This document shows positions 13,201 to 24,952 of a DNA stretch of 64,000 nucleotides, piece by piece. The DNA is from Cucumis sativus (lineage: Eukaryota; Streptophyta; Magnoliopsida; Cucurbitales; Cucurbitaceae). Positions within the stretch are counted from its first letter, which is position 1. The number at the start of each line of letters is the position of its first letter. The notes beneath the pieces are model-generated. The model had not been told where the DNA came from and did no database searches. It saw nothing but the letters and a program-made list of their open reading frames with translations. The stretch is taken from assembly GCF_000004075.3 (NCBI RefSeq), contig NC_026657.2:10788001-10852000 (forward strand). Direction: 5' to 3'. The translations under genes were made by a program, and so were the position numbers.

Positions 13201-14553
13201 ATTTTCAAAAAAAAATTGTGATCATTCCGAATCATAAAACAAAACTTAACTAATTTCTCAAATCCTTCTCAAAATCCTACTTATCTCTCTCAAATCTCAT
13301 ATAAAATTTACACAATTCTTTAAAATTTGTGTTTTAATTTAAAAGTCCTTTAGATTCCAAATCCTAAATTGCAAATGGCATCCAAATCACCACAAAAAAA
13401 TCCCACCAAAATAACATTCTATATTTTTGGGTGTTTTTGGGTGAAATCTAGGTTGTATTTACTATAATTTGATTTCGTTAAGCTTTTTCGGAGAATTTTC
13501 GGATAAGTTTAACAACGAGATTCTATATACTTTAAAACTTATCCGATCTTTTATAAATTTTGATTTTTCTCAAAATTTAAAAGGTTGTATCAATTTGAAA
13601 AAGACAAGATTTAACGTAAGAGTTACATAAAGAAGTTACTAAATATCCATAGTGAGAATAAGCAAAACAATAAAAGAAGATAATTTTTTTTTAACTAAAT
13701 CTCAATATCGAAAAATGGCTCGTTTTTGTTTTTTTATAGTTAAATCTTGTTAATTCTGACAAATTTTCATGCAACCATCCAAAGGAGCAGAAAACTCATT
13801 GAGCTAAGGAATAAAATAAAGTTGATGGACCAATGGAGTGAAATGAGGTAGGTGAATCAAATCTCTTATCTCGAGATTGAGTTGTGCTTATTTTGACGAT
13901 GAAGTTGCATTTCGATTTTATCGAATGGAACTTGAACTATTGATTTAATTTTAATTTATGCTAATTTATCAACTAACTATTTTAACATATATAGTTCTCA
14001 AAATTCATTACTTCAACCAAAAAATTATTAGCTCTTATGTTAATTTATTTTGAACATTTAATTCATGGTTAAATTGATACATCTAGCAAGTTTATGAGTA
14101 AACATTGATTTCCCCCCTTAAATTTATAACTAAATTCAAACCTAATTGAGTGTCTTAACCAAATTGAAACCATAACATAACTGAAAGGGAAATTAGACTT
14201 GGAAAAAGAATAATGGTATTAACATTAATAATAAATGAAAAAAAGCAAAAAAAAAAAAACAAGTGTTCATCTAAAGACAATATACATAGATTGGGACATA
14301 TCAGCTGATGAACAAATTATTCATTGATCAATTGGCATTGGAAATTATTCTCTCTACTTACCAATTAACAGCCAGTTTCAACATTGGGGATTCAGATTTT
14401 CCATCATTGTCTAATCATATATCTCAACTTAATGTAGATGTAGCAAGCGGATCTGTACCACCATCTCTATCTCCATTGCCATTGTAGGATTCCTTTCAAC
14501 CTATTTTCTAGTTGTAAAAATCGTTAAGTTTTTATATTTTGATGAAGGTCAGA
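10295..14553. other. Intergenic between dioxygenase and CUL1
   Basis: It contains the 3' flanks of both genes and AT-rich filler. Open frames near 12006-12356, 12514-12926 and 12944-13138 have no family resemblance and no supporting splice pattern. A short heptamer array at 12505-12543 is the only structured element I noticed. Confidence 0.5.
12505..12543 (+). repeat. Heptamer microsatellite (AGATGCA)n
   Basis: The word AGATGCA/AGATGCG is repeated five to six times in direct order. The last two units carry an A to G change. It is non-coding. Confidence 0.8.
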
Positions 14554-17500
14554 TCATGCTAGATACCTAAACAAGGTTGGGTTGTCAGTGTCTCTTTCCA
14601 GATAGTCTCGGGCGATTAGATCTTCGATACGTTTTTTTATTATCTTAAAGTCAGGCTGCAAATTCACAATATTTCTTTTTAGAATCTCAAAGTTAAAAAG
14701 CAGATTAAGAAAAAAAGTACTGACATGAAAGTGTTTGAGAGAAACCTTGAACATGCGACTGAGTTGCTCAACGCACTCTAGCACCAACTGTTGGTGACTC
14801 AAAACTTTCCGACTCTTCATAATACGGACAATTGATGCATCGATAGCATAACGTCTGTCTTTGTCAACATCTTTAATTACCTTCTTCTTATCATCCACAG
14901 GTGGAAGAGGGATCTGCACAAAGGAATATCAAAACACTGCCATTAACAAGAAGAATTATAGTTAGCATCAGAGTGCATGAAAAAATTGTGAAGCATTAGA
15001 ACCTTGATCCTCCTCATTTTGTCTGTAAACTTCAAGTTGAATGTGAAGTGATCCGTTGGCGAGATAGTTTTAGTATTTGGCTCCTTGTTAAGAATCTTAT
15101 ATTTGGCGCACGACAGGGAATGGAGTAGTCTCACTATATCTTCATCGCCCAAATTTAATTGTGTCTTAATTTCAGAGTAACAAAGTTGTTCAAAGATATT
15201 AAACAGCAGCAGGACAGAAGCCTAAAAACAAACAAAAGAGAGTACCATATAAATCACCATTAAGGACTTGGCAGTAGAACAAACTTCCACTTCTCCAAAA
15301 CAAGAGGGGGCGATATTAAAACCTGATAAGTAGTCACAATTAGTTCGATAGTTTTTGATTCGAACTTTCCGTTGATGTTACAGGTACCCAGAGAATAAAT
15401 CCATGTTAGCTTCTTGTGATTTTCTTTAATGTGATAAAATCCTTTGAAAGACTCAACGCAGTTAACCTGAAGTTGAGAGAAAAGAAAAGTTAAAAGATAC
15501 AAGTTTCCATCAAGTTGTTTAGGCTGTACATGGTTAAACTCGAAATGAGATTAATCTGTGCCTACCATCTCGGCTGGGAGGTTGAGATCAAAGGACTTAT
15601 AACTAGGCCAATACCCAGTAGTTAGAACAGTAACTGTCAAGTCGATGCCAGGATGTGCTTGTGGATTATTGCAAAGATACTCCTCAAAGTTAGATTGGTT
15701 CTCCCTTGCCATAGCCAAATCTTTTACCTAAGGGAATCCAAAACAATCACACTTGTAAATGTTTTCATAACATCAAGCACTTCAAATTACAAACAAACAT
15801 TTCGCTTACCATGCCCTCCATCTTTGAGGTGAACTGACCACCACATTGCTGTTTCAGTTTAGTCAGAATACTTCTCTCATGGTCGTCATTGGCACTCTTG
15901 TCAAAAAGAAGTCGCCTTGCGAGCTTTTTCCTGCAAAAGGTTATGGAATTTATCATCATCATTTCATTTTTCATAATTTACGGTTTAACCTTATAAACAA
16001 ATTAATTGGAGAATCTAGAGAGTTACCGATAAAATTCGGCAAAAAGATCTTTATCACTGATGTAAGCAAGCAGCTTCACTACCTGCCAAGAGAGAAGGGT
16101 TTAAATTTGTAATGATAACATTCTCCAGAAATCACAAGGGGCAAGGCGGATGGAACAAAATATAGGAAAAGAGAATGAACCTTTTCAAGAGTCTCCTCAA
16201 TTGCTTCATCACTCAGTTTCTCACTTCCACCTTTCTTAAGAATGTTATCACAAAATGTTGAGAGTAACTCTGCACTTGAACTTCCAGCAACACTCTTGTT
16301 GCAAAAGACCTCAAAAGCCTCCTTGAGAGCCTAAATAGATACACATATATTTTGATTAATAATTTAAATCCTAATAGTTCTACTTCTATACCATAATATC
16401 TTTTTCTAGAAACCTCATCCTGGTTTTTAAGACCAGTTTATGTGGTACTCATACTTTGCAAATGGTAATAGACTAGTAAAAAGGAACGCACCTTGTGGAA
16501 AAGTGTATGATTTTGGAAACAGTTGTCCACGTATGCCATATATTTATCATGTAGCACCATCACTTTTCTTATGAACACCTAAAATAAGAATCATAGTTTT
16601 AGGTCGTTATGTGATACATACTTACAAATATCTATCGATATATATATATTATTGAAAGAAACAAAAAGAAAAATACACATATATACGTGAAAACCCTAGT
16701 GTAGGGATGCCCATGGTGGAGACTTTTCTTATTATTTACTTATGAAACACAAAGAAGCAAGGGAGAGAATTAATATGCAACAAGAGCCTTAACAAAAAAA
16801 GAAAGAACAACTAGGGAAAAGCAATTTACATAAATAACCTTGGGCTTTCAACACACACCAAACCCATAAACTCTAACACTCCCCCTCAAGTTGGAGCGTA
16901 CATATCAATAAGACCCAACTTGCTAATATAGAAATCAAAACTTAGTTTGAGAAGTTCTTGGGTGAGAATATCAGCAACTTGTTAAGGGTTGCATATGCTA
17001 CCATTGTCTAGTCTTTTTTAATAAAGTGTCCACATATTTAGTTTTGTCATGTTGGCCTAGATTACTGGACTATTTCAAAGGTGTTATCTCTAGAGAGCAC
17101 AATATCATCAACATAGACGATCAACACAACAATCTTCCCAGACTTAGAGACCTTTGTAAGCAAAGTGTGATAAAAGTGTTCCTGTTTATACCCTTGGGAC
17201 TTAAAAAAGGTGGTAAACCTGTCAAACCATGCTCTCGGCGACTGTTTCAATCCATACAAGTATTTCTTAAGCTTGCACACATGATGGTCAAACTGGCTTT
17301 CAAAGCCAGGAGGGGGACTCATATAGACTTCTTCCAAATCTTCATTTAAGAATGCGTTCTTAACATCAAGCTGACAGAAGCCAATCTTTGTTTAGTGCAA
17401 CAAATAGAATGAACCTAACGGTATTTAACTTTGCAACAGGAGAAAACGTCACAGAATAGTCGACCCCATACGTTTTCTTAAATCCTATTCCAACTAACCC

Positions 17501-20500
17501 TACCACGTGCCTTTCTAGAGTTCCATCTACTTTGTACTTGAAAGTAAACACCCACTTACATCCTGCAGTTTTATGCTCCTTAGGAAGAGCACAGAGCTCC
17601 CAAGTCTTGCTCTTCTCAAGGGCTCTCATCTCTTCCATGAGAGCAGCTTTCCACACAAAACACTCTAAGACAATGTGAATATTCTTATGCATAGTGGTGG
17701 AGTCAAGATTGGATGTAAAGGTTTTGAACTGGGGTGATAGGTTATTGTCCTGGTACCTTTCCTCAGTGCAATATAAATGTCAATAGGCAAAACATACTCA
17801 TCAAGATTACCAGAATGATCTTGTTTAGCCTCAACACCTTCAGTTTCTACCATGACCTCAATCTCATCAAAACGGCCCCCTTTTCACCCCTATATCGAAC
17901 CTGTAATTCTCACCCATTTTATTATTAACATATGAGTTAATAGATTCAGTCATATATTGATCTCGTGATGGTTCAAATTCTTAGACCGAAGTTGGTTGAG
18001 CAGTAGGGGATCCAACTTCCTTTCTGATATTCCTCCTATAATCGGTTATCCAGGGAACTTGGTTGGTTGGTAGGTTTGTGTCACGAGGAACAAGGTCAAG
18101 TAAGGTTATGAGAGTAGGAGTAGTAGACTCTAAAGGAAACACACAGTTAGGCTCTTCACTTACACTCTCCCCCTGAAGCAATCTAACAGAAAAGAAAGGA
18201 AGATCCTCAAGAAAAGTGACAACTGACATCCATGGAGATAAAGTACTTACGAGAAGAAGGATGGAAACATTTATATCCCCGTTGATGAAGAGAATACCCA
18301 ACAAACACACAGACCAAAGCCCGATGGGTGAACTTGACCTGGTTAGGGCCATGACGATGAACGTAGGCCGTGCACCCAAACACACAATGGGGAACCTCAG
18401 GAATGAGACAAGTAGAAGGGTAAGTGCAGTAAGAACAACATCCCCACATATAGGAGGGAAGGGAAGTAGACAACAAAAGATAGTGGGCTACTTCCATAAG
18501 GTGACGGTTTTTTCGTTCGAAAACCACATTTTGTTGGGGGATGTATGCACAAGAACTTTGGTGGACAATCCCTTTGGAGGGCAGAAACTCGTTAAGGGTA
18601 TGATTTTGAAACTCACGACCGCTATCACTTCGTAGAATTGCAATCTTGGCATTGAATTGTGTTTCTACGATGTGATCAAAGTCTCGAAAAATGGAGGTGA
18701 CCTCGAATTTCTCAGAAGACTCTACAGTAAAATAATTTACATAAAAACCCTGGGCTTGACACACCAGGCCCATAAATGCTAACATATATATATTTATATA
18801 AAGAGAGAGAGAGAGATAGAGAGAGTGCATAAGAAGATTACCTGTTCCTGCAAGTCAACGGCATCCTTTTTCTCAGCCTACAAAGAAGGAAAAAGCTGCC
18901 CTCAGTTCTAGCCAAAATAACTTCACAAGATTGACGTTTGTAGCTCAGGTAAATGTCCACCTTTTTTTAATCAAAAAACCAATTTTCATTGAGATAGAAC
19001 TCAACTAAATGTTCATGAAAAGTACAGCTTAATCATAAAATCAACGCTGCAGACTAGAGTATATTAAACCTGTCCAAAGCACACACGGTCCCTAATTATG
19101 AGAACGACAAGAACTGTTACAACACACAATTCACTTATACATGGCACCGAGTTTAATTTGAATGCATGAATATTTGAAACCGAGCTCTGCAATTCATAAA
19201 GCTATTAATAAGGAAACCCATTTTCTTATCAAGTATTAGGCCACTTAGTGTTATTAAATTATACAGCTTTCATTTTATTACTTCTTAGCCCAGGTGCAAG
19301 ACCGAGAGCAAGACATGTCAATATATCTATCTAAAACTAGAAACTTCCAAATGATATTAGCTATGCCTATAACACATTGGAAAATCTCCAAAAGAAGAAA
19401 ATAATTTGTGAATGTAACACCAAGACACCCAAACTATCAATTTATATCAGAATGCAAAATAGAAAGAGAGAACTTGAAGAATAAAGGAAAATAATCCATC
19501 CAATTTAAAATAGGAAGAGAAACTATCAATCACATCTCTAACTTTCTGAAAAGCGGAAAGCAGAAACCTTTCTGCTTGAAAAGAAATTTTCTTGGGAGAT
19601 AATATATATATGCTTTACTAAAAACTTCAGCAGTGACTGCACCTAGATGTAACTATTACAAACCTACCCACCTTAATTATTATTGATTAACTGTCAAGAG
19701 TCCATTGGTCAATGATTAATCAAAAAGGCAACTCTTTAATTTATCTAATGGTAATGCATGAATAAACAACATACAATGGATGATGACAAACCTTTTTGTT
19801 GCTTGCTGCATCTTCTGCCTGTTTGACCAAGGCAGTCCCCTGAGCAGTAACATGCTGAATGATGGAAATTTAAAGATCACATTAGAGCTAAGAAAGGTAG
19901 ATAAAATAAGAGCAAAGAATTCTAATCGTCTCAATTGGAAAACAAGGCAAAGTGGAAGTGGTTAAATCATTAACCTGCTTAAATGTATTCGAAACTGGCT
20001 CTAGGCCCCTAGGAATTTTAGAGAACAGTCTGAACATTCTTGATAAGTCATCCACCTAGAAGATATCCGATAAACACCAAAGAAGAAGATATAAGTTCAC
20101 TTTTCAGAAATTGTCAACCATATTCTTGGAAATCAAATATATTAAATTTTGCAAGTACCTTGTCATCTCTAAGCAATGCATGACATCCAGAATGCTCCTT
20201 TTCAAGCAGTTGGGTACAATACGCAGATAACAGTTCATGTTGAGCTTTCTAGAAAGAGAAAGAGGAACGTATCAACTATATACCTGAGGATGATCGAGAT
20301 CAAAGAAGAATGAAAAAGAATAGTACAAAAGCACTAAGAAGACATAACAAACCTCAAGAAGTTTAGATTCACTGCTTGAGTGCAAATAATGTGAAACTCT
20401 GTCTTTCTCACGCCTTAGACAATCCTCAGCCTAGAATGTTCAATAAAATGAATTTAGGCTACCAGAAAAATAAATCGCAGTCATCTACAACACTAAGAGC

Positions 20501-21965
20501 AGAATAAAGGGAAGTACTTTCAACATATAATCAGGACAAGAGTCTTCGAGAATCCAGTTTGAAGCCTTTCGAGAGTAATAAGCAGCAGTGTCTTTGAGCA
20601 TGGCTACTTCAAAGTCATTTTCATAGCAATCCATTTCCCCCATCCCAATCTCCACAAATATATCTAAGGCATTCTTTAACAGAGCTCGGTCAATTTGCTC
20701 TCCTTCACGCTCTTTATCGATCTGATAGGAGAAAATTTAGTTACGAATTGCAAAGCTTAAAAGATAGTGCAGAAAATAAAAGGGCATCAAGTTAATATAC
20801 CAGTGATATAACAGCATCTCTAACTTTTGCATTCAACTCCCTGTAAACCTAAACCAACACAAATGTCAATACATATTCTATTGCAATGACTGGCAAATTT
20901 ATTAATTAGCAAGTTTCACAAGTATAAAGAACAGATTTTAGCCAAGCGAAGGGCCAAGAATATAAAATGCTAAGAAAAACCCAGCACAATGTTTGGTCGT
21001 AACTAGTTCCATACCAGATCACGAAAACAGGTCAGCCCAACAGTATGAAGAGATGGAAGTGACCTTCGAGCAATAAAGTAGCGATCAAGATAATAGAAGA
21101 AACGAGAAAGCCACCTAACCATCACTTTGTGGTTTGCCCATCTTTCCACAAGCTCTCTCAACAAGAACTCGTCATGCTTATCCCTCAAAGATGGCAATAC
21201 CTGAAAAGAAAGTTCAATTGTGAGCAAGTGAAACAGATAACCTGCACCCCAGAAAAACTAGAACCTGACCATGAAATTTTTTCACATGAAGGATAGCTCA
21301 TGAGACGGAAATAATCCATGAACCTAGGACTATCAACCCAATGTCATAAATGTGTGACCATACAACACAAGTACAAATATTGTGAAGCTAGGACTAAAAA
21401 TACATCGCCAAGTGAAAAATGTTTAAGACAATAAACGCACTTCAGCTTCAAGCATACCAAATTTAATGGTGAATTTGGACCATTCACAACACTAGCATGA
21501 AACCGACAAGAAGAGAATTAAAGACACTTAACCATTTATATCAGAAGAAAAACAAAAGTCAGAAAAACCAATATATGAACTAATATTTCTTACTGATGAA
21601 ATTATATACTCTTCAAATGATTCGCGGTACTTATCGTACAACTGGTGAGAGTAGTCATTAGGAAACCTTTGAGTACACATGTTATAGATGGTCCTGTAGA
21701 CATAATAGATATCATAAGTTGGATTCATCGTCTCCATCAAAACTCCCCCCCACCCTTCAAAGGTATCAATTAAATAAATATACATATAAAAGGAAAACCA
21801 TTAATAGCAGGCAATTTAGAAGAATTTGTACGTGTAGAGCATCATGTAATCTTCCGAGCTGAACTGTGGCTCTGGCAGTCCCTCAAGAATGTTCTTCAAT
21901 TTTGTAATTCCCTTTTGCATGAAGTCCCATCCTTGTTCCAGATCAATAGAGTTTTGTTCACTCAT
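14554..21965 (-). CDS. CUL1: CULLIN1, scaffold of SCF ubiquitin ligases
   Basis: Nineteen coding exons join in frame with GT-AG borders: 21965-21832, 21693-21594, 21200-21015, 20848-20801, 20721-20518, 20430-20353, 20248-20159, 20055-19975, 19854-19792, 18877-18842, 16578-16492, 16330-16181, 16082-16027, 15930-15810, 15727-15566, 15466-15323, 15221-15003, 14913-14746, 14655-14554. The product is 742 aa, matching plant CUL1. The N-terminus [20 protein letters not shown] begins the cullin repeats that bind SKP1/ASK-F-box modules. The cullin-homology region includes [20 protein letters not shown] and [15 protein letters not shown]. The C-terminal winged-helix has the neddylation site IVRIMKSRK (Lys686) and ends LFRYLA. 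It acts in nucleus and cytosol, where RBX1 binds the C-terminal half, in auxin, jasmonate and gibberellin signalling. Nothing appears broken. A copia fossil sits in the intron between exons 10 and 11. Confidence 0.97.
16690..18785 (-). mobile_element. Ty1/copia LTR-retrotransposon fossil in a CUL1 intron
   Basis: This lies wholly inside the intron between CUL1 exons 10 and 11, in the same orientation as the gene. Reading the minus strand, integrase-like sequence (about 18.7-18.2 kb) precedes reverse-transcriptase-like sequence (about 17.7-17.06 kb, with a YVDD-type core), which is the Ty1/copia order. A polypurine GAGGGGGAG tract followed by TGTTAG marks an LTR start near 16883. A second related LTR piece lies near 18728-18784. 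Gag and protease parts were not seen. It is broken in several places, and the diverged LTR pieces suggest it is not recent. Confidence 0.85.
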
Positions 21966-22014
21966 TGTTGTATGACTAGCAAACTCAAATTACTCAATGC
22001 TGATATCAAAAGTT

Positions 22015-22354
22015 CTGCAAATTGAGACCATAAAATTCACAATCAGATAACGAACAACACTGTAAACACAAACCACAAACAACTGTTTCATATACCCAAT
22101 TCGAAACTATAATTCAAGCTTCAAAGTAACAACTCATCATTAACATTAATGAATCACAAATTTCAATCTCACTCCCCTTCCACTACTCATCCATAACTAA
22201 AACGACCCATTCAAAAACTGAATTACACCACTCCAAAACAATCCCAACGAAACAAAAAATACATTCCCATGATTCAGAAATTTGCAAAGAACAATCAAAA
22301 GAACAAGGAGAGAAAGGTTTAATGCAAACCAAAAAAAAAAACGAGAAGTAAAAC
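22015..22354 (-). other. Probable 5'-UTR intron of CUL1
   Basis: On the minus strand CTACAG|GTTTTA at 22355/22354 gives a donor, and TTTGCAG|AACTTTTGAT at 22015/22014 an acceptor, 49 bases before the ATG. Leader introns are common in plant housekeeping genes. It is inferred from splice signals only. Confidence 0.5.
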
Positions 22355-22504
22355 CTGTAGCTAGCGATTGAAAAACAGAAGCGCGCAAACAAAAAATCCG
22401 ATGAGCGTTGATGGGATTGAGTTGCAAAGTGCTAACAATGATTTTGGAAAGAAAAAAATGGGTTTTGCATACGAAAACTGATAATTACTTTAAAAAAAAA
22501 AAAA

Positions 22505-22525
22505 AGAGAGAGAGAGAGAGAGAGA
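22505..22525 (-). promoter_or_regulatory. GA/CT dinucleotide tract at the CUL1 promoter
   Basis: About ten GA repeats lie 540 bases upstream of the CUL1 ATG, just beyond the likely first leader exon. GA/CT tracts are frequent near plant transcription starts and can bind BPC proteins. The role here is inference. Confidence 0.4.
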
Positions 22526-22529
22526 ATAA

Positions 22530-24950
22530 GGGTTTTAAAAGAAAATTGAAATCTTTCTATAATCATAGTTAATAATTAACTGAAAATTTCAAGTAAAAGA
22601 ATGATTGGGGTGTTCTTAATTGTTTTTAAAAATTGTATTGGGTTGAGATTAGCATGTAAGTTTAGAAATTAGTAAATGAAAAACATACTTTAGAAGTGGT
22701 GTGGCACTTAAGGTAGTTCTTAATTCTTCAGGACCTGGGAAGGAGTTGTTCTTGAGACTAAATTGTGAGTTTGTTGAATTGAATTTTAACACTAACCGCT
22801 TGACCATTGATTTCCCTTTTTATTTAAAATCATAGTAGGTCAAGTATATTGCCTTAAATAATTATAATAATTTAGAATGTATTTTTATTTCTTGTAATTA
22901 CTTGAAATTTTACCTTTACCATTTTATATAAATATTTCTAAAGTACATTTTTTTTAAAATAGTAAAATAAATAAATTATTATAAATATTAATGTAATAAT
23001 GTAGATGTGCATTAGTGTGCTTGATAATCGTAGTCACATTTCTTCTTATTAATCATCCAACACTATGTCATATGTATGTAAAAGACTTACTCTTAGTAGT
23101 CATATAATTTGTTTCATACTTGTTAAATTGGCTAGGTTTGTAATTATGAGTGTATGACCCACATTTAAGAGAATTTCATGAGAGAGAAAATGGAAATTTA
23201 TAAAAAAAAAGTTATTTCTTTATATTTCTTCGAGTTTCGAGTAGTGCCTTGTTCTGAAAAGATAAATATCTATCTGTGGAGAGAGGATGAGTAGTTTGTT
23301 TTTTTCTTTTAACAAAATAAATGGAACTAGAGTGTAATAAGAAAAATTAACTATTTGTAATAATATAATTATTTAAATATGTTTAGAAATTTTGATTGAA
23401 ATCATACATTGGTTATATTTGTAAGTTAGAGATATACTGTTTTTATATTTTTGATTGAATTGACATTGACTTAAATGAATTGAAATAAAATTGGAAGCTT
23501 TTAGTAAAACAATAATGAAGTTAAGTTTGATGGCAATTGAATAGTTAAAATATTGACATGTCATCAATGGATGGGTTTGATATCAAGACATTTAAAATCA
23601 AATATTAAATATTGATGTCAAACATCAAATCATTGACTTTACAAGCAATTGTGAGAGTAGTCCCCCGCCCCACCACACAAGGTACTCGATAAGAGGATGG
23701 AGAGTGATTCATTGCATTCGAGCCACTACATACATACAAATCGAAAAGTAACCAAGTTTTAGATACCACTATCATCACAAGTAACTGTAGATGTGTTAGA
23801 TGATGACTTATAAATATGCTCGTTTAACCATCCTACTATAAGTAATTTTCAAATGAGAGACTTGACCGGACTTCTTTTTTCATTTAGTTTAATTTAAAAT
23901 TTATTATAAGTGTGAGAACCTTGTGTGCTTGTCAACGTAGAGAACATTAAAACTATGGTCACTAAGCATCAACAGTAAAACTCAACACAACCTTAAGGTA
24001 TTATTCGAACAGTATGCGAGTTGAGGTATGTTCCATGGTCACTAAACACTCAAAAGAAAACTCAAGACAAACTTCAAGATTAACAGTTCAAGTTGAGATA
24101 TGCTTATTTTAACTTTTTTTTTTCTATCAATGCATATGAACCAACATCTTACTTTTTGTTTGTTAACCATTTATTTTCTGTTTCTTGGTTTGTTAGTTTT
24201 TTAAAATTGTCCTTGTTACATCATCATCTTCTAACCCTGATTTTCACATTTTCTAAATAAACATTTTAATTCTTACCCAAATTGGGAAGATTTTCAAAAC
24301 TTTATTTAGTTTCTAAAACTTTGATTTCCATTTTAAAATCGTTTAAAAAATAAACGATAAAAAAAAATCAATAGTGAAGAAATAACAAATGATTAATTTT
24401 AACCTTTTATTTCACCAAAAAAAAAAAAAATCTCCAAATCTCCTCCTTCGCATTAATGGCTAACCGGTATTATGGTAGAAAGTTGTGTTGAAGTTGCTTT
24501 TACCGGAAACGTGTCTTTTTACCTGAAAGGTTTTGATTCATGAGTTTAAACATAACTATTAGGAGATGAGAAACAACCAAACCGACCTACTAAGCATAGC
24601 AAGACATATAAGAAGGTAGAGAAAGAAGCACGAGGAACCTAATAACTTTTCCAAGAAATGGGGTGGGAGAAGCATTGATTTCAGTTATTAATTGATTCCA
24701 TTTAATTATATTACATTCACTACATAAAAGGGCATTAAGTATTTTACAACCATTGACTAAATCAAGAAATGTATTGAACAACAAATATGTGTAATTAAGA
24801 TTAAAGTATTCTATCAATATATTGAGATATCTATAAATTAGAGATTTGACATCGGTATAGATTAATCGTTAATGTTTATAAGTTTGATAAATACTCAGAA
24901 AACAAGATTATGTAATGTTGGCTTTATGAGTAATAATACTTGGATTGTGT
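22530..24950. other. AT-rich intergenic between CUL1 and COAD
   Basis: No gene is supported. The one structured element is an approximate tandem duplication at 23951-24105. Otherwise the stretch is T/A-rich filler and short A-runs. Confidence 0.5.
23951..24105 (+). repeat. Imperfect tandem duplication, about 80-bp unit
   Basis: CTATGGTCACTAAGCATCAA... is followed by CCATGGTCACTAAACACTCA..., and each copy ends in GTTGAGGTATG/GTTGAGATATG. Two copies lie head to tail with many substitutions and small gaps. It is non-coding and the origin is unknown. Confidence 0.6.
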
Positions 24951-24952
24951 TT

